NCBI GenBank assembly: GCA_002437585.1
Contig: DJQM01000017.1
Location: 3,113 to 67,112 of the forward strand
Length of the DNA: 64,000 nt
Direction: 5' to 3'
Source: Clostridiales bacterium UBA6386
GTDB taxonomy: Bacteria; Bacillota; Clostridia; Oscillospirales; Oscillospiraceae
Positions 24,392-33,774 of this stretch are shown one piece after another. The translations under genes and the position numbers were made by a program. Every line of letters begins with the position of its first letter. Position 1 is the stretch's first letter. The notes beneath the pieces are model-generated. The model was not told the origin of the DNA. It saw only the letters and a program-made list of their open reading frames with translations, and did not search any database.

Positions 24392-24532
24392 TGTCAGTAA
24401 CCTCCTTCCGCTTCGAAACTTGCGGAACACGCGAATGGAAAATAGCTCAGCAAATACCGTGAGCCTTATAACAGCCAATACAGTATAGCACAAGAAAAAG
24501 CAAATAGCAAGGGGAAAATTATCTATTTCCCC

Positions 24533-25657
24533 TTATTTTTGAACCCAGTTGCCCGTGGCAAGGCAGTTCAGGTAGCTCTCGATGAAGGGATCCAGGGCGC
24601 CGTCCATGACGGCGTTGACGTTGGAGGTCTCGCAGCCGGTGCGGGTGTCCTTGACCAGGGTATAGGGCATGAACACATAATTGCGGATCTGGCTGCCCCA
24701 CTCGATCTTCTGCTGAACGCCCTTGATGTCGGCGATGTTCGCCAGGTGCTCCCGCTCCCGGATTTCCACCAGCTTGGAGCGAAGCATCCGCAGACAGGTC
24801 TCCTTGTTCTGGAACTGGCTCCGCTCGGTCTGGCAGGAGACCACGATGCCGGACTTGTGAATCAGTCGGACGGCGGAGGAGGTCTTGTTGACCTTCTGAC
24901 CGCCGGCACCGGAGGAACGGTAAACCTGCATTTCATAATCCTCCGGGCGAATCTCAAAGTCCTCGGACTCGTCCTCGATCTCCGGGATCACCTCCACCGC
25001 GGAGAAGGAGGTCTGACGGCGGGCGTTGGCGTCAAAGGGAGACACCCGTACCAGCCGGTGAACGCCGTTCTCTCCCTTCAGAAAGCCGTAGGCATTCTCA
25101 CCCGTGACCATAATGGAGGCGGATTTGATGCCGGCCTCGTCGCCCTCCTGATAGTCCAGCAGCTGGTACTGGAAGCCGTGACGTTCCGCCCAACGGGTAT
25201 ACATCCGGTAGAGCATCTGGCACCAGTCCTGAGCCTCGGTGCCGCCGGCACCGGCCTGGAAGCTCATAATGGCGTTGTTCTTGTCGTATTTTCCGGTGAG
25301 CAGGGTCTCCAGCCGGCATTCCTCCATCTCCTGGGTCAGAGTCTCGTAGCCCGCCTTCAGCTCCTCCAGCATGGAGTCATCGTCCTCCTCCTGAGCCATC
25401 TCGCAGATGGTCATCAGGTCGTCCCAGGAAGAGAGCATTTTCTCGTAACGCTGGATTTTGGTCTCCGTCTGCCGGGTCTTCACCACGATCTTCTGGCTTT
25501 TCTCCGGATCGTCCCAGAAGCCGGGAGCCTCCTGCATGGCGTGAAGCCGCTCCAGCTCGTTTTTCAGGCCCTCCACGTTCAGAGAATCCGCCAGACCCTC
25601 CAGGGCCGGACGGCAGTCGTTCAGTTTCTGCTTGTAGGCATCAAATTCAATATTCAT
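24533..25657 (-). CDS. prfB: Peptide chain release factor 2
   Basis: 374 residues. The GGQ loop S-S-G-A-G-G-Q-K-V-N-K-T contacts the peptidyl-transferase centre, and S-P-F in V-R-V-S-P-F-D-A-N is the stop-codon-reading motif that makes it RF2 (UGA/UAA), not RF1. The frame is continuous from ATG to stop: the in-frame UGA that requires +1 frameshifting near codon 25 in many bacteria is absent, so autoregulation by frameshift is not expected. The Shine-Dalgarno is weak (GAGAG region). It lies between secG and the glycan locus. Confidence 0.95.
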   Translation of the reverse strand: MNIEFDAYKQKLNDCRPALEGLADSLNVEGLKNELERLHAMQEAPGFWDDPEKSQKIVVKTRQTETKIQRYEKMLSSWDDLMTICEMAQEEDDDSMLEELKAGYETLTQEMEECRLETLLTGKYDKNNAIMSFQAGAGGTEAQDWCQMLYRMYTRWAERHGFQYQLLDYQEGDEAGIKSASIMVTGENAYGFLKGENGVHRLVRVSPFDANARRQTSFSAVEVIPEIEDESEDFEIRPEDYEMQVYRSSGAGGQKVNKTSSAVRLIHKSGIVVSCQTERSQFQNKETCLRMLRSKLVEIREREHLANIADIKGVQQKIEWGSQIRNYVFMPYTLVKDTRTGCETSNVNAVMDGALDPFIESYLNCLATGNWVQK

Positions 25658-25695
25658 AAACCAATCGCTCTCATTTCGTCAGATTACCGAATCCT

Positions 25696-25723
25696 AGTAT
25701 ACCAAAAAAGTCCATGATTGCAA
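25696..25723 (-). promoter_or_regulatory. Promoter of prfB
   Basis: On the minus strand TTGCAA (25723-25718), a 16-base spacer and TATACT (25701-25696) with an upstream TGG, giving an extended -10 as well. Predicted start near 25689. It separates prfB from the glycan locus upstream. Confidence 0.7.
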
Positions 25724-25746
25724 GCATTTTTTCTTAAGGAAAACCA

Positions 25747-26718
25747 TCAGGGAAAGAAATCCGCAGTATCGGCGGTCTGGCGGCGGGATACGCAGTCCGC
25801 CAGGAGGGTGTCCGTTGGCGTGGTGAGCAGACGGAAAAGACCCTTCCAGAGGTAGCGGGGCGGGAAACGGCTGCCGAAGCGGAGCAGATAGTCCCGCAAG
25901 CCCGATTTCAGAGCCGCAAGGCTTCTTTCCGTGTTCCCCACGTTGCCGGACAGATACCAGAGGGCATCCAGGTAGTTTTCGTCAAAGACCCCGGACAATT
26001 CCGGCACACAGGCGCGGATTTTCTGCCGCCGCTTGGCAGTGCTGTCCAGGCAGTCCAGAATGCGCCGCTCGGCGGATTCCGGGGAAGCCATGACGCTGGA
26101 GGCCCGCTTGCGGTAGTTGTAGATCACCCGGTCGGTGCAGACCAGTTTCCGGGGCTTCAGAAAGCCCTGATAGGTGAAGTATTCGTCGTCGATTTTGTGG
26201 CCCTCCTCGAAAAAGACCCCGGCGAAAATTTCCCGGCGATAGAGCTTATTCCACAGCAGGGCACAGGTAAAGTCTTTCGGGAAACGCAGAAGGTAGTCGT
26301 AGCCCTCCAGGGTCTCCGGCTTAAGGGGTTTTGTCTCCGTCCGACCCCGGTAAACCTCCCGGAAGGCACCCTGGACGGCATCCGCCCGGGTTTCCTCCAG
26401 GGTCTTCACCAGAAAGCCGTAGGCATCCGGTTCCAGGTAGTCGTCGCTGTCCACAAAGCTCAGGTATTCCCCCCTGGCTGCCCGGAGACCGGCGTTTTTC
26501 GCCGCCGCCCCGCCGCCGTTTTTCTGGTGGATCACCTGAATCCGGGAATCCCGGGCAGCGAACCGGTCGCAGATGGTTCCGGAATCGTCCGTGGAGCCGT
26601 CGTCAATGAGTAGCACCTGCAACTCCCGGTAGTCCTGATTCAGGATACTCTCCAAACACTGGGGGAGGTAAGCCGCCACGTTGTAGACCGGGACGATGAC
26701 GGAAATGGTCTTATTCAC
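25747..26718 (-). CDS. GT2-family glycosyltransferase (distal end of locus)
   Basis: 323 residues with an N-terminal GT-A domain: S-V-I-V-P-V-Y-N, L-L-I-D-D-G-S-T-D-D-S-G, N-G-G-G-A-A-A-K-N-A-G and the metal-binding F-V-D-S-D-D-Y, followed by D-D-E-Y-F-T-Y in the acceptor half. It would move a sugar from a nucleotide donor to the growing lipid-linked glycan on the inner face of the membrane. GTG 26718 is chosen as start: GGGGAGAGG precedes it and it overlaps the preceding gene by 8 bases. Last gene of the downstream transcription unit; no obvious terminator. Confidence 0.85.
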   Translation of the reverse strand: MNKTISVIVPVYNVAAYLPQCLESILNQDYRELQVLLIDDGSTDDSGTICDRFAARDSRIQVIHQKNGGGAAAKNAGLRAARGEYLSFVDSDDYLEPDAYGFLVKTLEETRADAVQGAFREVYRGRTETKPLKPETLEGYDYLLRFPKDFTCALLWNKLYRREIFAGVFFEEGHKIDDEYFTYQGFLKPRKLVCTDRVIYNYRKRASSVMASPESAERRILDCLDSTAKRRQKIRACVPELSGVFDENYLDALWYLSGNVGNTERSLAALKSGLRDYLLRFGSRFPPRYLWKGLFRLLTTPTDTLLADCVSRRQTADTADFFP

Positions 26719-27685
26719 GGATCCTCTCCCCTTTCTGCCGGGCGAATTTGGAGACCAGCCACCAGAAGGGCTTGCAGGGGTAGGCCGCCTCGTAGGCCCA
26801 ACGATTCTTCTGATTCCGGGGCAGGCAGTCACACTGTTTTGCAAGCCTTAACGCTCTGCGGAGCTTCTTCCGAAGCTCCCGGCGGAAAACCTTGGGAGCC
26901 TGGGGCAGCTGCTCGTAGGTGCCGTAAAGGTAGCTTTTCACCGCTTTTTCCAGTAATTTCCCGTCTTCCCGCTCCTGGGCAAAGGCGATCTGCCCCTCAA
27001 AGGCCTCCAGCGCGTCCAGCCGCTTGGGACTCCAGGCGGATTTCATGATCCCCACAGGGTTCTGATAGTAGGCGTACAGCACCCGGGGGCTGAAGCCCAC
27101 CTCCTTCACCTGGTACACCAGGCGATAGGTGGTAAATTCGTCCTCGTGGAGCTTGCCCACGGGGTAGCGCAGGTGCTGAAAGAGAGACCGGTGGTAGAGC
27201 TTGTTCCAGGCCGTGGCGGTTCCGCCGTTGTGGTAGCGGCCGCAGTAATAGTCGTCGCTGGAAAGCTTCCGGGCTTCCCCGTCCGGCTGAACCGGGAAGT
27301 CCTCCCCGGCGGTGCGGAAATAGTCGCAGACACTGAGCTTGCAGGCGGTCTTCTCGGCGGTTTCGTAAAGCACCTTCAGAAAATCCGGGTGTACCCAGTC
27401 GTCGCTGTCCACAAAGGCGATCCAACGGCTGACGCTGTTCGCGAAAACCCAGTCAATGCCGGTGTTCCGGGCGGCGGACAGGCCGCCGTTTTCCTGATGA
27501 ATGACGTGAACGCGGCTGTCCCGGCGGGCGTAGCCGTCGCACAGGACGCCGCAGCTGTCCGGGGAGCCATCGTCCACCAGGATCAGCTCAAAATCCCGGT
27601 AGGTCTGGGCTAAAATGCTCTCCACACAGCGGCTCAGAAAAGCCTCCACCTTATAAACCGGCACGATCACACTGATATTCGCCAT
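26711..27685 (-). CDS. GT2-family glycosyltransferase (EpsJ/CpsJ-like)
   Basis: 324 residues. GT-A motifs V-I-V-P-V-Y-K, I-L-V-D-D-G-S-P-D-S-C-G, N-G-G-L-S-A-A-R-N-T-G and F-V-D-S-D-D-W mark a canonical GT2. A later D-E-F-T-T-Y-R-L-V segment is shared with the neighbouring GT2 proteins, which suggests paralogues. AGGGGAGG precedes ATG 27685, two bases after the upstream stop. The donor and linkage cannot be told. Confidence 0.87.
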   Translation of the reverse strand: MANISVIVPVYKVEAFLSRCVESILAQTYRDFELILVDDGSPDSCGVLCDGYARRDSRVHVIHQENGGLSAARNTGIDWVFANSVSRWIAFVDSDDWVHPDFLKVLYETAEKTACKLSVCDYFRTAGEDFPVQPDGEARKLSSDDYYCGRYHNGGTATAWNKLYHRSLFQHLRYPVGKLHEDEFTTYRLVYQVKEVGFSPRVLYAYYQNPVGIMKSAWSPKRLDALEAFEGQIAFAQEREDGKLLEKAVKSYLYGTYEQLPQAPKVFRRELRKKLRRALRLAKQCDCLPRNQKNRWAYEAAYPCKPFWWLVSKFARQKGERIRE

Positions 27686-27687
27686 GG

Positions 27688-28455
27688 CTACCTCCCCTTC
27701 AGCAGAGCCTTGAGTCTTGCGTAGCCCTTCTGTCCAAGAAGCCGGGTGCCGATGGCCACACGCCGGGCACTGCGCCGCTCGGCGGCCAGACGCAGGGTCT
27801 CCTTTTGCAGGTATTCCTGCTCCTGCCGGGTCTGCCAGCTGCCGGAAAACCAGTGAATACAGACGGTTTTCCGGGTTTTGCGCAGAAGCCGTGTCTCAAA
27901 CTCCACCGGGCAGAAGATTTCCTTGGGATAAATCGTCAGCCCCGCTACGGTCTGCTGCTGTCCGTTGGGAACCAGACCCTTTTGCAGGCACAGGTCGGTG
28001 AGAATTTTTACGTTGGTGGTGGTGTTCAGACTGCCGTCCGGGCGGATAAATCGGGCGTTGTCATAGTAAGCCAGAAATTCCCGGAACAGAGGGAATCCGG
28101 CCTCACAGGCAAGCAGGCCGGTCTGCACCCGATCCGCCGTTTCAAAGCCCGCAAAGGCGGTGTGCTTAAGATATGGGGTCAGGGGCTTTATCAGCTCCAC
28201 GTCCGTGTCCAGGTACACCCCGCCCTGGTTTACCAGGGCGCACAGGCGGACGTAGTCCGTCACGAAGGCCCAGCGTCCTGCCTCCATGGCCTGATGGACA
28301 TAGGCGGGGGCGGCGGATAAATCAAAGTTTTGCTCATTCCATTCGACGATTTTCCAGTCCGGGCAGACCTTTTTCCAGCTTTTCAGGCATTTTTCCGCCA
28401 GGGGCGGCTTGGGTTTTCCGCCGAACCAGCAATAGTGAATTGTCTTCGGAATCAC
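27688..28455 (-). CDS. GT32-type glycosyltransferase (DXD sugar-binding, capsular)
   Basis: 255 residues. The start I-P-K-T-I-H-Y-C-W-F-G-G, the central F-V-T-D-Y-V-R-L, and G-G-V-Y-L-D-T-D-V-E with the D-x-D metal site are the signature of the Gly_transf_sug/OCH1-like family, common in capsule loci for transfer of mannose, galactose or similar sugars. The start is GTG 28455, overlapping the upstream stop by four bases (GTGA). It is the only GT32-type enzyme here. Confidence 0.85.
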   Translation of the reverse strand: MIPKTIHYCWFGGKPKPPLAEKCLKSWKKVCPDWKIVEWNEQNFDLSAAPAYVHQAMEAGRWAFVTDYVRLCALVNQGGVYLDTDVELIKPLTPYLKHTAFAGFETADRVQTGLLACEAGFPLFREFLAYYDNARFIRPDGSLNTTTNVKILTDLCLQKGLVPNGQQQTVAGLTIYPKEIFCPVEFETRLLRKTRKTVCIHWFSGSWQTRQEQEYLQKETLRLAAERRSARRVAIGTRLLGQKGYARLKALLKGR

Positions 28456-29453
28456 GCGCCATGCCCCCCTCTGCGCAGCAGCTTTTTCAGTTTCCCGGCG
28501 GCGTACCAGAACCGGGACATTTCCTTGGGATAGGCCGCCTCCAGGATGGTGAGCTTCTGCCGCTTGGTGAGTTTTATCTTCTCCCGGCGCAGGTACCGCC
28601 GGGCTTGGGCGGCGATTTTCCCGGACAGCTCCGGCCGGTTCAAGTCCCGGCGAACGCCGGTACAGGCGTTTTCCACCGCCGTCACATACCGCTCCAGGAA
28701 CCGCTCCGCCAGCCGGCGATAGCCCTGGCTTCGATAGAAGGATTGGATCCTTTCCAAAGCCCAGAGGTAGTCCAGCCGCTTCAGGGTAAACCGGCTCTTG
28801 GTGGTGCTATTGGGGTTTGTCCGGTAAAAATACAGGTCTTCCGGCAAAACCGCGATTTTTTTCGCCGGAATCAGCCAATGGCACACGGCCTCGTTGTCCT
28901 CGTAAACCCTGCCCGGACAGAAGGGATAGGCTTTCACAAATTTCGCCCGGATGAGCTTGGCGCAGGCCACCCAGCCCGGATAGGCATCTGCGTCGTAAAG
29001 CCGCAGAAGATTTTCCTCGTCCATGGTTTCCAGGTGGTAGCTTCCATCTCTGGGGCGGCCAAAATCCGGCGGAAACACCGGGCTTTCCAGCATCCGGCAC
29101 AGGCTGATGCCCGCGCCGCTTTCCTGAGCCGTCTGATACAGAAGTTTCAGCATATCCGGGTGGATCCGGTCGTCGCTGTCCACGAAGCACAGCCACTCCC
29201 CCGCCGCCTTTTCCAAAGCCAGATTCCGGGCGGCGGCCTGACCGGCGTTCTCCTGGTGAAGGCTCAGCACCCGGTTGTCCCGGGCAGCGTAATCATCGCA
29301 GATACGCCCGCAGCCGTCCGGGCTGCCATCGTCCACCAGGATCAGCTGAAAGTCCGAAAGAGTCTGAGACAGAATACTGTCCACGCAGTCACGCAGGTAC
29401 TTTTCCGCCCGATAAACCGGGACAATTACCGTAATCTTCGGTGCATTTTGCAT
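28452..29453 (-). CDS. GT2-family glycosyltransferase
   Basis: 333 residues, GT-A motifs V-I-V-P-V-Y-R, L-V-D-D-G-S-P-D-G-C-G, N-A-G-Q-A-A-A-R-N and F-V-D-S-D-D-R. The acceptor half has Y-E-D-N-E-A-V-C-H where other paralogues have D-E-F, so its acceptor pocket differs. AAGGAGACAG precedes the ATG. Its stop overlaps the next start by four bases. Confidence 0.85.
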   Translation of the reverse strand: MQNAPKITVIVPVYRAEKYLRDCVDSILSQTLSDFQLILVDDGSPDGCGRICDDYAARDNRVLSLHQENAGQAAARNLALEKAAGEWLCFVDSDDRIHPDMLKLLYQTAQESGAGISLCRMLESPVFPPDFGRPRDGSYHLETMDEENLLRLYDADAYPGWVACAKLIRAKFVKAYPFCPGRVYEDNEAVCHWLIPAKKIAVLPEDLYFYRTNPNSTTKSRFTLKRLDYLWALERIQSFYRSQGYRRLAERFLERYVTAVENACTGVRRDLNRPELSGKIAAQARRYLRREKIKLTKRQKLTILEAAYPKEMSRFWYAAGKLKKLLRRGGHGA

Positions 29454-29471
29454 ATTCTGTCTCCTTTTTAT

Positions 29472-30443
29472 TTATCGAAACCGCTCACGATAAAAGCGCA
29501 AAAGCCACATGCGCACGGGAAAGAACCTGTGAAGCATATCGTAGTCGATCCAGAAGGACAGCACCTGTTCCTTCCGGCTTTCCCGGATAAGATGGCGGAT
29601 GTGCTTTTTCATTTTCCGAAGGACAGGCTTTAATTCTGCCGCGTTGGGAGCCGCCAGGGCGGCATCATAGTAGCCCGCCGCGCTTTCCAGATACTGACGC
29701 ATCCGGTATTGAATCAGATCCCGGTCGCCCATTTCCCGGAAGAAAACAAGCTGCTGGTCGAAGGCCTCCCAGGCATCCAGCCGTTTGGGAATCCAGGGCT
29801 TTTTGGAAATCCCCGCGGAATTGACAAAGTAGGCATACAGCGGCGCGGGAATCACCGCCAACCGGTCACAGGCAAAGAGCAGCCGGTAGGTGAGAAATTC
29901 GTCCTCAATGTATTTTCCCTCCGGGTAACGCTTTCCGGAAAACAAAGTGCGGCTGTAAAGCTTGCCCCAGCAGACCGTGGCGTTGACGTGGTGCTCCATG
30001 AAAAAGGCCTTGGGTGTCCAGGAAACCGGATGCAAATCCTCGGCTTTGATTTCGGGGTTCGCCCCGGAGGTCTCCTGATAGCCGCAGACGCACAGGTCTG
30101 TTTGCATCGCTTGGGCGGCGGAGAGCATCCGCTCCAGAGTTTCCGGGTGAATCCAGTCGTCGTTGTCATGGAAGAAAATCCACTGACTGTCCGAATGGTC
30201 ATAAACCCAGTCCAAGCCGGTGTTTCTCGCCGCGCAGACCCCGGCGTTGCGCTTGTGAATGACGTGAACCCTGGAATCCTTCGCGGCGTAGCTGTCGCAG
30301 ATTTCCCCGCAATTGTCCGGGCTGCCGTCGTCCACCAGGATCAGCTCTAAGTCCCGGAAGGTCTGGGACAGAATGCCCTCGATGCACCGGGGCAGATACT
30401 CCGGCATTTTGTAAACCGCCACAATCACGCTGATCTGAGCCAT
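29472..30443 (-). CDS. GT2-family glycosyltransferase
   Basis: 323 residues. V-I-V-A-V-Y-K, I-L-V-D-D-G-S-P-D-N-C-G, N-A-G-V-C-A-A-R-N-T-G and F-H-D-N-D-D-W: the metal motif is D-N-D-D rather than the usual D-S-D-D, still keeping the Asp pair. D-E-F-L-T-Y-R lies later. Closely similar in layout to the 26711-27685 product. AGGAGGCGCGG sets ATG 30443. Confidence 0.85.
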   Translation of the reverse strand: MAQISVIVAVYKMPEYLPRCIEGILSQTFRDLELILVDDGSPDNCGEICDSYAAKDSRVHVIHKRNAGVCAARNTGLDWVYDHSDSQWIFFHDNDDWIHPETLERMLSAAQAMQTDLCVCGYQETSGANPEIKAEDLHPVSWTPKAFFMEHHVNATVCWGKLYSRTLFSGKRYPEGKYIEDEFLTYRLLFACDRLAVIPAPLYAYFVNSAGISKKPWIPKRLDAWEAFDQQLVFFREMGDRDLIQYRMRQYLESAAGYYDAALAAPNAAELKPVLRKMKKHIRHLIRESRKEQVLSFWIDYDMLHRFFPVRMWLLRFYRERFR

Positions 30444-30457
30444 GGCCGCGCCTCCTG

Positions 30458-31600
30458 TCAGGGTTCCCGCACAAGGGACAGGAACATGTCTTCCACTTCT
30501 TTTACCATGCGTTTTCCGTCAAAAAACGCGCTGCGCTTCTGCGCCCCGGCCTTGACCTGGGCGTAAAAGGCTTCGTCGGTCAGCAGCTTCTCCATGCCCG
30601 CTTCCAGACCGGGAACGCTGTTTTCCGCAATCAGGCCACAGGTTTCCTCGCCGAAAGCTTCCCGCACCGAGGGGACGGTGGCCACAAGGGGCTTTCCCAG
30701 GCTCAGGGCTTCCATGGCGATCACCGGCAAGCCCTCGGTGAACGAGGAGTTCACCAGAAAGCGGCTCCGGCGCATATAGGGATAGGGGTTGGACTGGTAG
30801 CCCGCGAAAATCACGGTATCCATAATATCCAGGGCGGCGGTCAGCCGCCGGAGGAAGGAACCGTCCGGCCCATCCCCCACCAGCACCAGTCTGTGGCGAA
30901 TGCCCCGATCCAGCAAATGCCGGTGGGCAACCAGCAGCCGCTCGAAGCCCTTCTCCTCAGAAAGCCGTCCTACGGCGCAGACCAGGGGCAGATCATCGGG
31001 CAGGTCTGCCGGCTCTAAGGAAAGGCGGCGCACATTATCGCTGTTCAAGGGGTTGTAATGCAGCTCCGTCTTCTCCCCCAGGCCGCTGAGGGATACAAAG
31101 GACTGATAGGCCACCTGGGACACGCAGACGATCCGGTCGAAGCGGCTGAGCATTTCCTTCTGCCGTGTCGCTTCTTCCCGGTAAACCGGATTGGTGCCCG
31201 GATCGCCGTGGATATACTTCACGGTTTTGGCACCGGGGACAAATGGGGTTTCCTCATGCACCCAGGCGGAATAGGACACCACAATGTCCGGCTTTTCCGG
31301 AAGGCACACCTCCAGAAGACCCCGGCCTCCATTTTTGTAGGCTTCCGCAACCAGATGCTTTTTCCAGGGATTCTGGAGCTTTTTCAACAAATTCCCCCCG
31401 GTTCTCCGGCAGTCGTAGTCGTGGAGAATGGGAATGTGGGTGTCCCAGAATTTTTTCTCCCAGCTGCCGCCGGGGTTCTGGACAAAGACAGAAACCTCAA
31501 ATTTGTCCTTATCCAGCAGGTTGATAAGATCAAAGAGAGCCTGCTCCGCACCGCCGCAGACCAGCTTATAGTCTACAAAGGTGATCTTGATTTTCTTCAT
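30458..31600 (-). CDS. GT4-family glycosyltransferase
   Basis: 380 residues, GT-B fold. The N-terminal F-V-D-Y-K-L-V-C-G-G-A-E-Q-A-L loop binds acceptor; the C-terminal V-C-A-V-G-R-L-S-E-E-K-G-F and N-S-S-F-T-E-G-L-P-V-I-A-M-E-A-L (EX7E: E-G-L-P-V-I-A-M-E) bind the nucleotide sugar. The start ATG 31600 overlaps the Wzt stop by four bases; the upstream ATG 31624 would lie deep within that gene. Confidence 0.86.
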   Translation of the reverse strand: MKKIKITFVDYKLVCGGAEQALFDLINLLDKDKFEVSVFVQNPGGSWEKKFWDTHIPILHDYDCRRTGGNLLKKLQNPWKKHLVAEAYKNGGRGLLEVCLPEKPDIVVSYSAWVHEETPFVPGAKTVKYIHGDPGTNPVYREEATRQKEMLSRFDRIVCVSQVAYQSFVSLSGLGEKTELHYNPLNSDNVRRLSLEPADLPDDLPLVCAVGRLSEEKGFERLLVAHRHLLDRGIRHRLVLVGDGPDGSFLRRLTAALDIMDTVIFAGYQSNPYPYMRRSRFLVNSSFTEGLPVIAMEALSLGKPLVATVPSVREAFGEETCGLIAENSVPGLEAGMEKLLTDEAFYAQVKAGAQKRSAFFDGKRMVKEVEDMFLSLVREP

Positions 31601-32910
31601 AGGGGCGTTCCTTCCTGGGTGCATCGTGCGACAGCCGCGTCCGGGAACCGGATATGCCCCCAGTTGGACTGGTTCCAGACGATGTCCTCGGCCTGCTGCA
31701 CCTCGAAGTTGAAGGCGGGCAGCAAAAGCTCCTGGTCGAAGCTGTTTCCGCAGTCGTCCTTTTCAAAAAGCACCATGTCCAGCCGGTAGCGGCCATTGGT
31801 CAGGCAGATGGGATCCAGCTCCACCAGGTAATCCTGTTCGGTTTTCGCCTGGATGACCCCCAGGGGTACGTCCGGCATGGTGCCGACAGGGGTTTCGTCC
31901 CGGCTGCGCAGCTCCAGACGCAAATGCAGGTCGGAAAAAGCGGTCCTCGCAGCAACACGCAGCTGCATCCGGATTTTCTCGCCGGATGCGTACATGGCAC
32001 TTTCCTTGTCCAGCAGCTTCAGCCAGGTGATCTTGACATTTCCGGGGGTGTAGGGCGACCGGGTATCCGTCTGGGACAGGTCAAATTCCGTCTGATTGTC
32101 CGACCACTGCTCGTGGGCGTTGCTGAGGTAAATTTCGATGGCTTCCTCTACCCCGCCGTTGAAGATGATCCGACCCTTGTCCATGACGATGCACCGGTCA
32201 CAAAGCCTACGGATGGTGCTCATGTTGTGGGAGACATAGAGCACGGTTCTGCCGTCCTTTTTCGCCACGTCCCGCATTTTGTCCAGGCACTTGCGCTGGA
32301 AGGCCACGTCGCCCACCGCCAGCACCTCGTCCATAATCATGATCTCGCTGTCCAGGTGAGCCGCCACGGAGAATGCCAGCTTGACGAACATGCCGCTGGA
32401 ATACCGCTTGACCGGGGTGTCGATAAAGTCCCGAACCTCGGAAAAGTCGATGATGGCCTCCATCTTTTCATCAATCTCCGCCTTGCTCATACCGAGAATC
32501 GCGCCGTTCATGTAGATGTTCTCCCGGCCGGTCATTTCGCCATTGAAGCCAGTGCCCACCTCCAGCATGGAGGCGATCCGGCCGTACAGGTCGATTTCGC
32601 CCTCGGTGGGGGCAGTGACCCGGCACAGGAGCTTGAGCATGGTGCTCTTGCCCGCGCCGTTGCCGCCGATGATGCCCAGAGCCTCGCCCTTGTAAACCGT
32701 CAGGTCGATGCCGTTGAGAGCCATGAACTCCTTGCCCACCAGCCGCTGGTCGGTGCCGATCATCACATTGGGGTCTTCCTTGCCCCGAACCCTGGCCCAC
32801 CAGCTTTGCAGGTCGGCGGTCAGGGTGCCGCCGCCGATCTGACCCAGCTTATATCGCTTCTTGATACCGGTCAGGCGCAGGGCAATTTCCCGATTTTGTG
32901 CTTGTTCCAC
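31597..32910 (-). CDS. ABC polysaccharide exporter ATPase, Wzt-type with C-terminal glycan-recognition domain
   Basis: 437 residues. The NBD carries Walker A G-G-N-G-A-G-K-S-T (82-90), the divergent signature R-Y-S-S-G-M (169-174) typical of polysaccharide and teichoic acid exporters, and Walker B I-M-I-M-D-E-V-L (189-196) followed by A-V-G-D. The last 170 or so residues match a Wzt C-terminal beta-sandwich, which in known systems reads the non-reducing end of the finished O-polysaccharide before export. With the permease next door it forms a two-plus-two complex in the membrane. Start GTG 32910 with AAGGAGG upstream. Confidence 0.9.
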   Translation of the reverse strand: MEQAQNREIALRLTGIKKRYKLGQIGGGTLTADLQSWWARVRGKEDPNVMIGTDQRLVGKEFMALNGIDLTVYKGEALGIIGGNGAGKSTMLKLLCRVTAPTEGEIDLYGRIASMLEVGTGFNGEMTGRENIYMNGAILGMSKAEIDEKMEAIIDFSEVRDFIDTPVKRYSSGMFVKLAFSVAAHLDSEIMIMDEVLAVGDVAFQRKCLDKMRDVAKKDGRTVLYVSHNMSTIRRLCDRCIVMDKGRIIFNGGVEEAIEIYLSNAHEQWSDNQTEFDLSQTDTRSPYTPGNVKITWLKLLDKESAMYASGEKIRMQLRVAARTAFSDLHLRLELRSRDETPVGTMPDVPLGVIQAKTEQDYLVELDPICLTNGRYRLDMVLFEKDDCGNSFDQELLLPAFNFEVQQAEDIVWNQSNWGHIRFPDAAVARCTQEGTPL

Positions 32911-32922
32911 TTCCTTGCCTCC

Positions 32923-33771
32923 TTACACCGTATCCATAAAGGTACGCTCCACCTTGTTGAAAATCATAATGCCGACCACCGCTACCAGCACCGTCACCAG
33001 CCAGGAAAGGCCGTAGTAGCCCCAGCTCAGACTGCCCTGACCCAGGATGGCGTAACGCATAAGCTCTACGGAGCTGGTCACAGGATTCAGGCACAGGGCG
33101 GTGTGCTTCCATCCCGCTCCCACGGTAGACAGGGGGTACACCACCGGTGTCAGGTACATCCACAGCTGAACGCCGAAGCCCACCAGAACCGTTAAGTCCC
33201 GGTACTTGGTGGTCAGGCTGGAAATGATGATGCCGCAGCCCATGCCCAGAATGCCCATGTGAAGTAATTCCATGGGGATCACCAGCCAGGCTCCCCAGTG
33301 AGGGGCAATCTCCCCACGGAACAGGTAGTAAAGCAAAAAGCCCATGACCAGAATCATCTGGATAAAGAAGCGGATGACTGTGGAAATCACGTTGGAAATG
33401 GGGGTGACAAGCCTGGGGAAATAGACCTTGCCGAAAACCCCCGCATTGGCGGTGAAGGTATTGGCGTTGGTATTCAGGCAGTTGGAAAAATAGGCCCAGA
33501 TGGCGTTGCTGCAAAGGTAGAATAGATAGGTTGGCACGCCGTCGGTGCCGATGCCCGCGATTTCGCCGAAGACGAAGGCCTGGACGATACTGCTCATCAG
33601 GGGGGTCAGGAACAGCCAGGCCGGCCCCAGAATGGTCTGCTTGTAGGAGACGATAAAGTTCCGCTTGGTAAACAGCAGGATCAGATCCCGATACTGCCAG
33701 ACCTCCTTCAGGTTCAGCTCCAGCCATCTGTGCTTGGCGGTAATGTGGGTATGATAGGATGTTTCAGCCAT
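32923..33771 (-). CDS. ABC polysaccharide exporter permease, Wzm/TagG-type
   Basis: 282 residues with about six membrane helices of the ABC2 family; the N-terminal Y-R-D-L-I-L-L-F-T-K-R-N-F gate-helix region and the central R-L-V-T-P-I-S-N segment are typical of Wzm/TagG. It forms the channel that moves lipid-linked glycan outwards, driven by the ATPase encoded 12 bases downstream. AGAGGTAAGC precedes the ATG. A second export route (Wzx/Wzy) is encoded in the upstream half of the locus. Confidence 0.9.
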   Translation of the reverse strand: MAETSYHTHITAKHRWLELNLKEVWQYRDLILLFTKRNFIVSYKQTILGPAWLFLTPLMSSIVQAFVFGEIAGIGTDGVPTYLFYLCSNAIWAYFSNCLNTNANTFTANAGVFGKVYFPRLVTPISNVISTVIRFFIQMILVMGFLLYYLFRGEIAPHWGAWLVIPMELLHMGILGMGCGIIISSLTTKYRDLTVLVGFGVQLWMYLTPVVYPLSTVGAGWKHTALCLNPVTSSVELMRYAILGQGSLSWGYYGLSWLVTVLVAVVGIMIFNKVERTFMDTV

Positions 33772-33774
33772 AGC

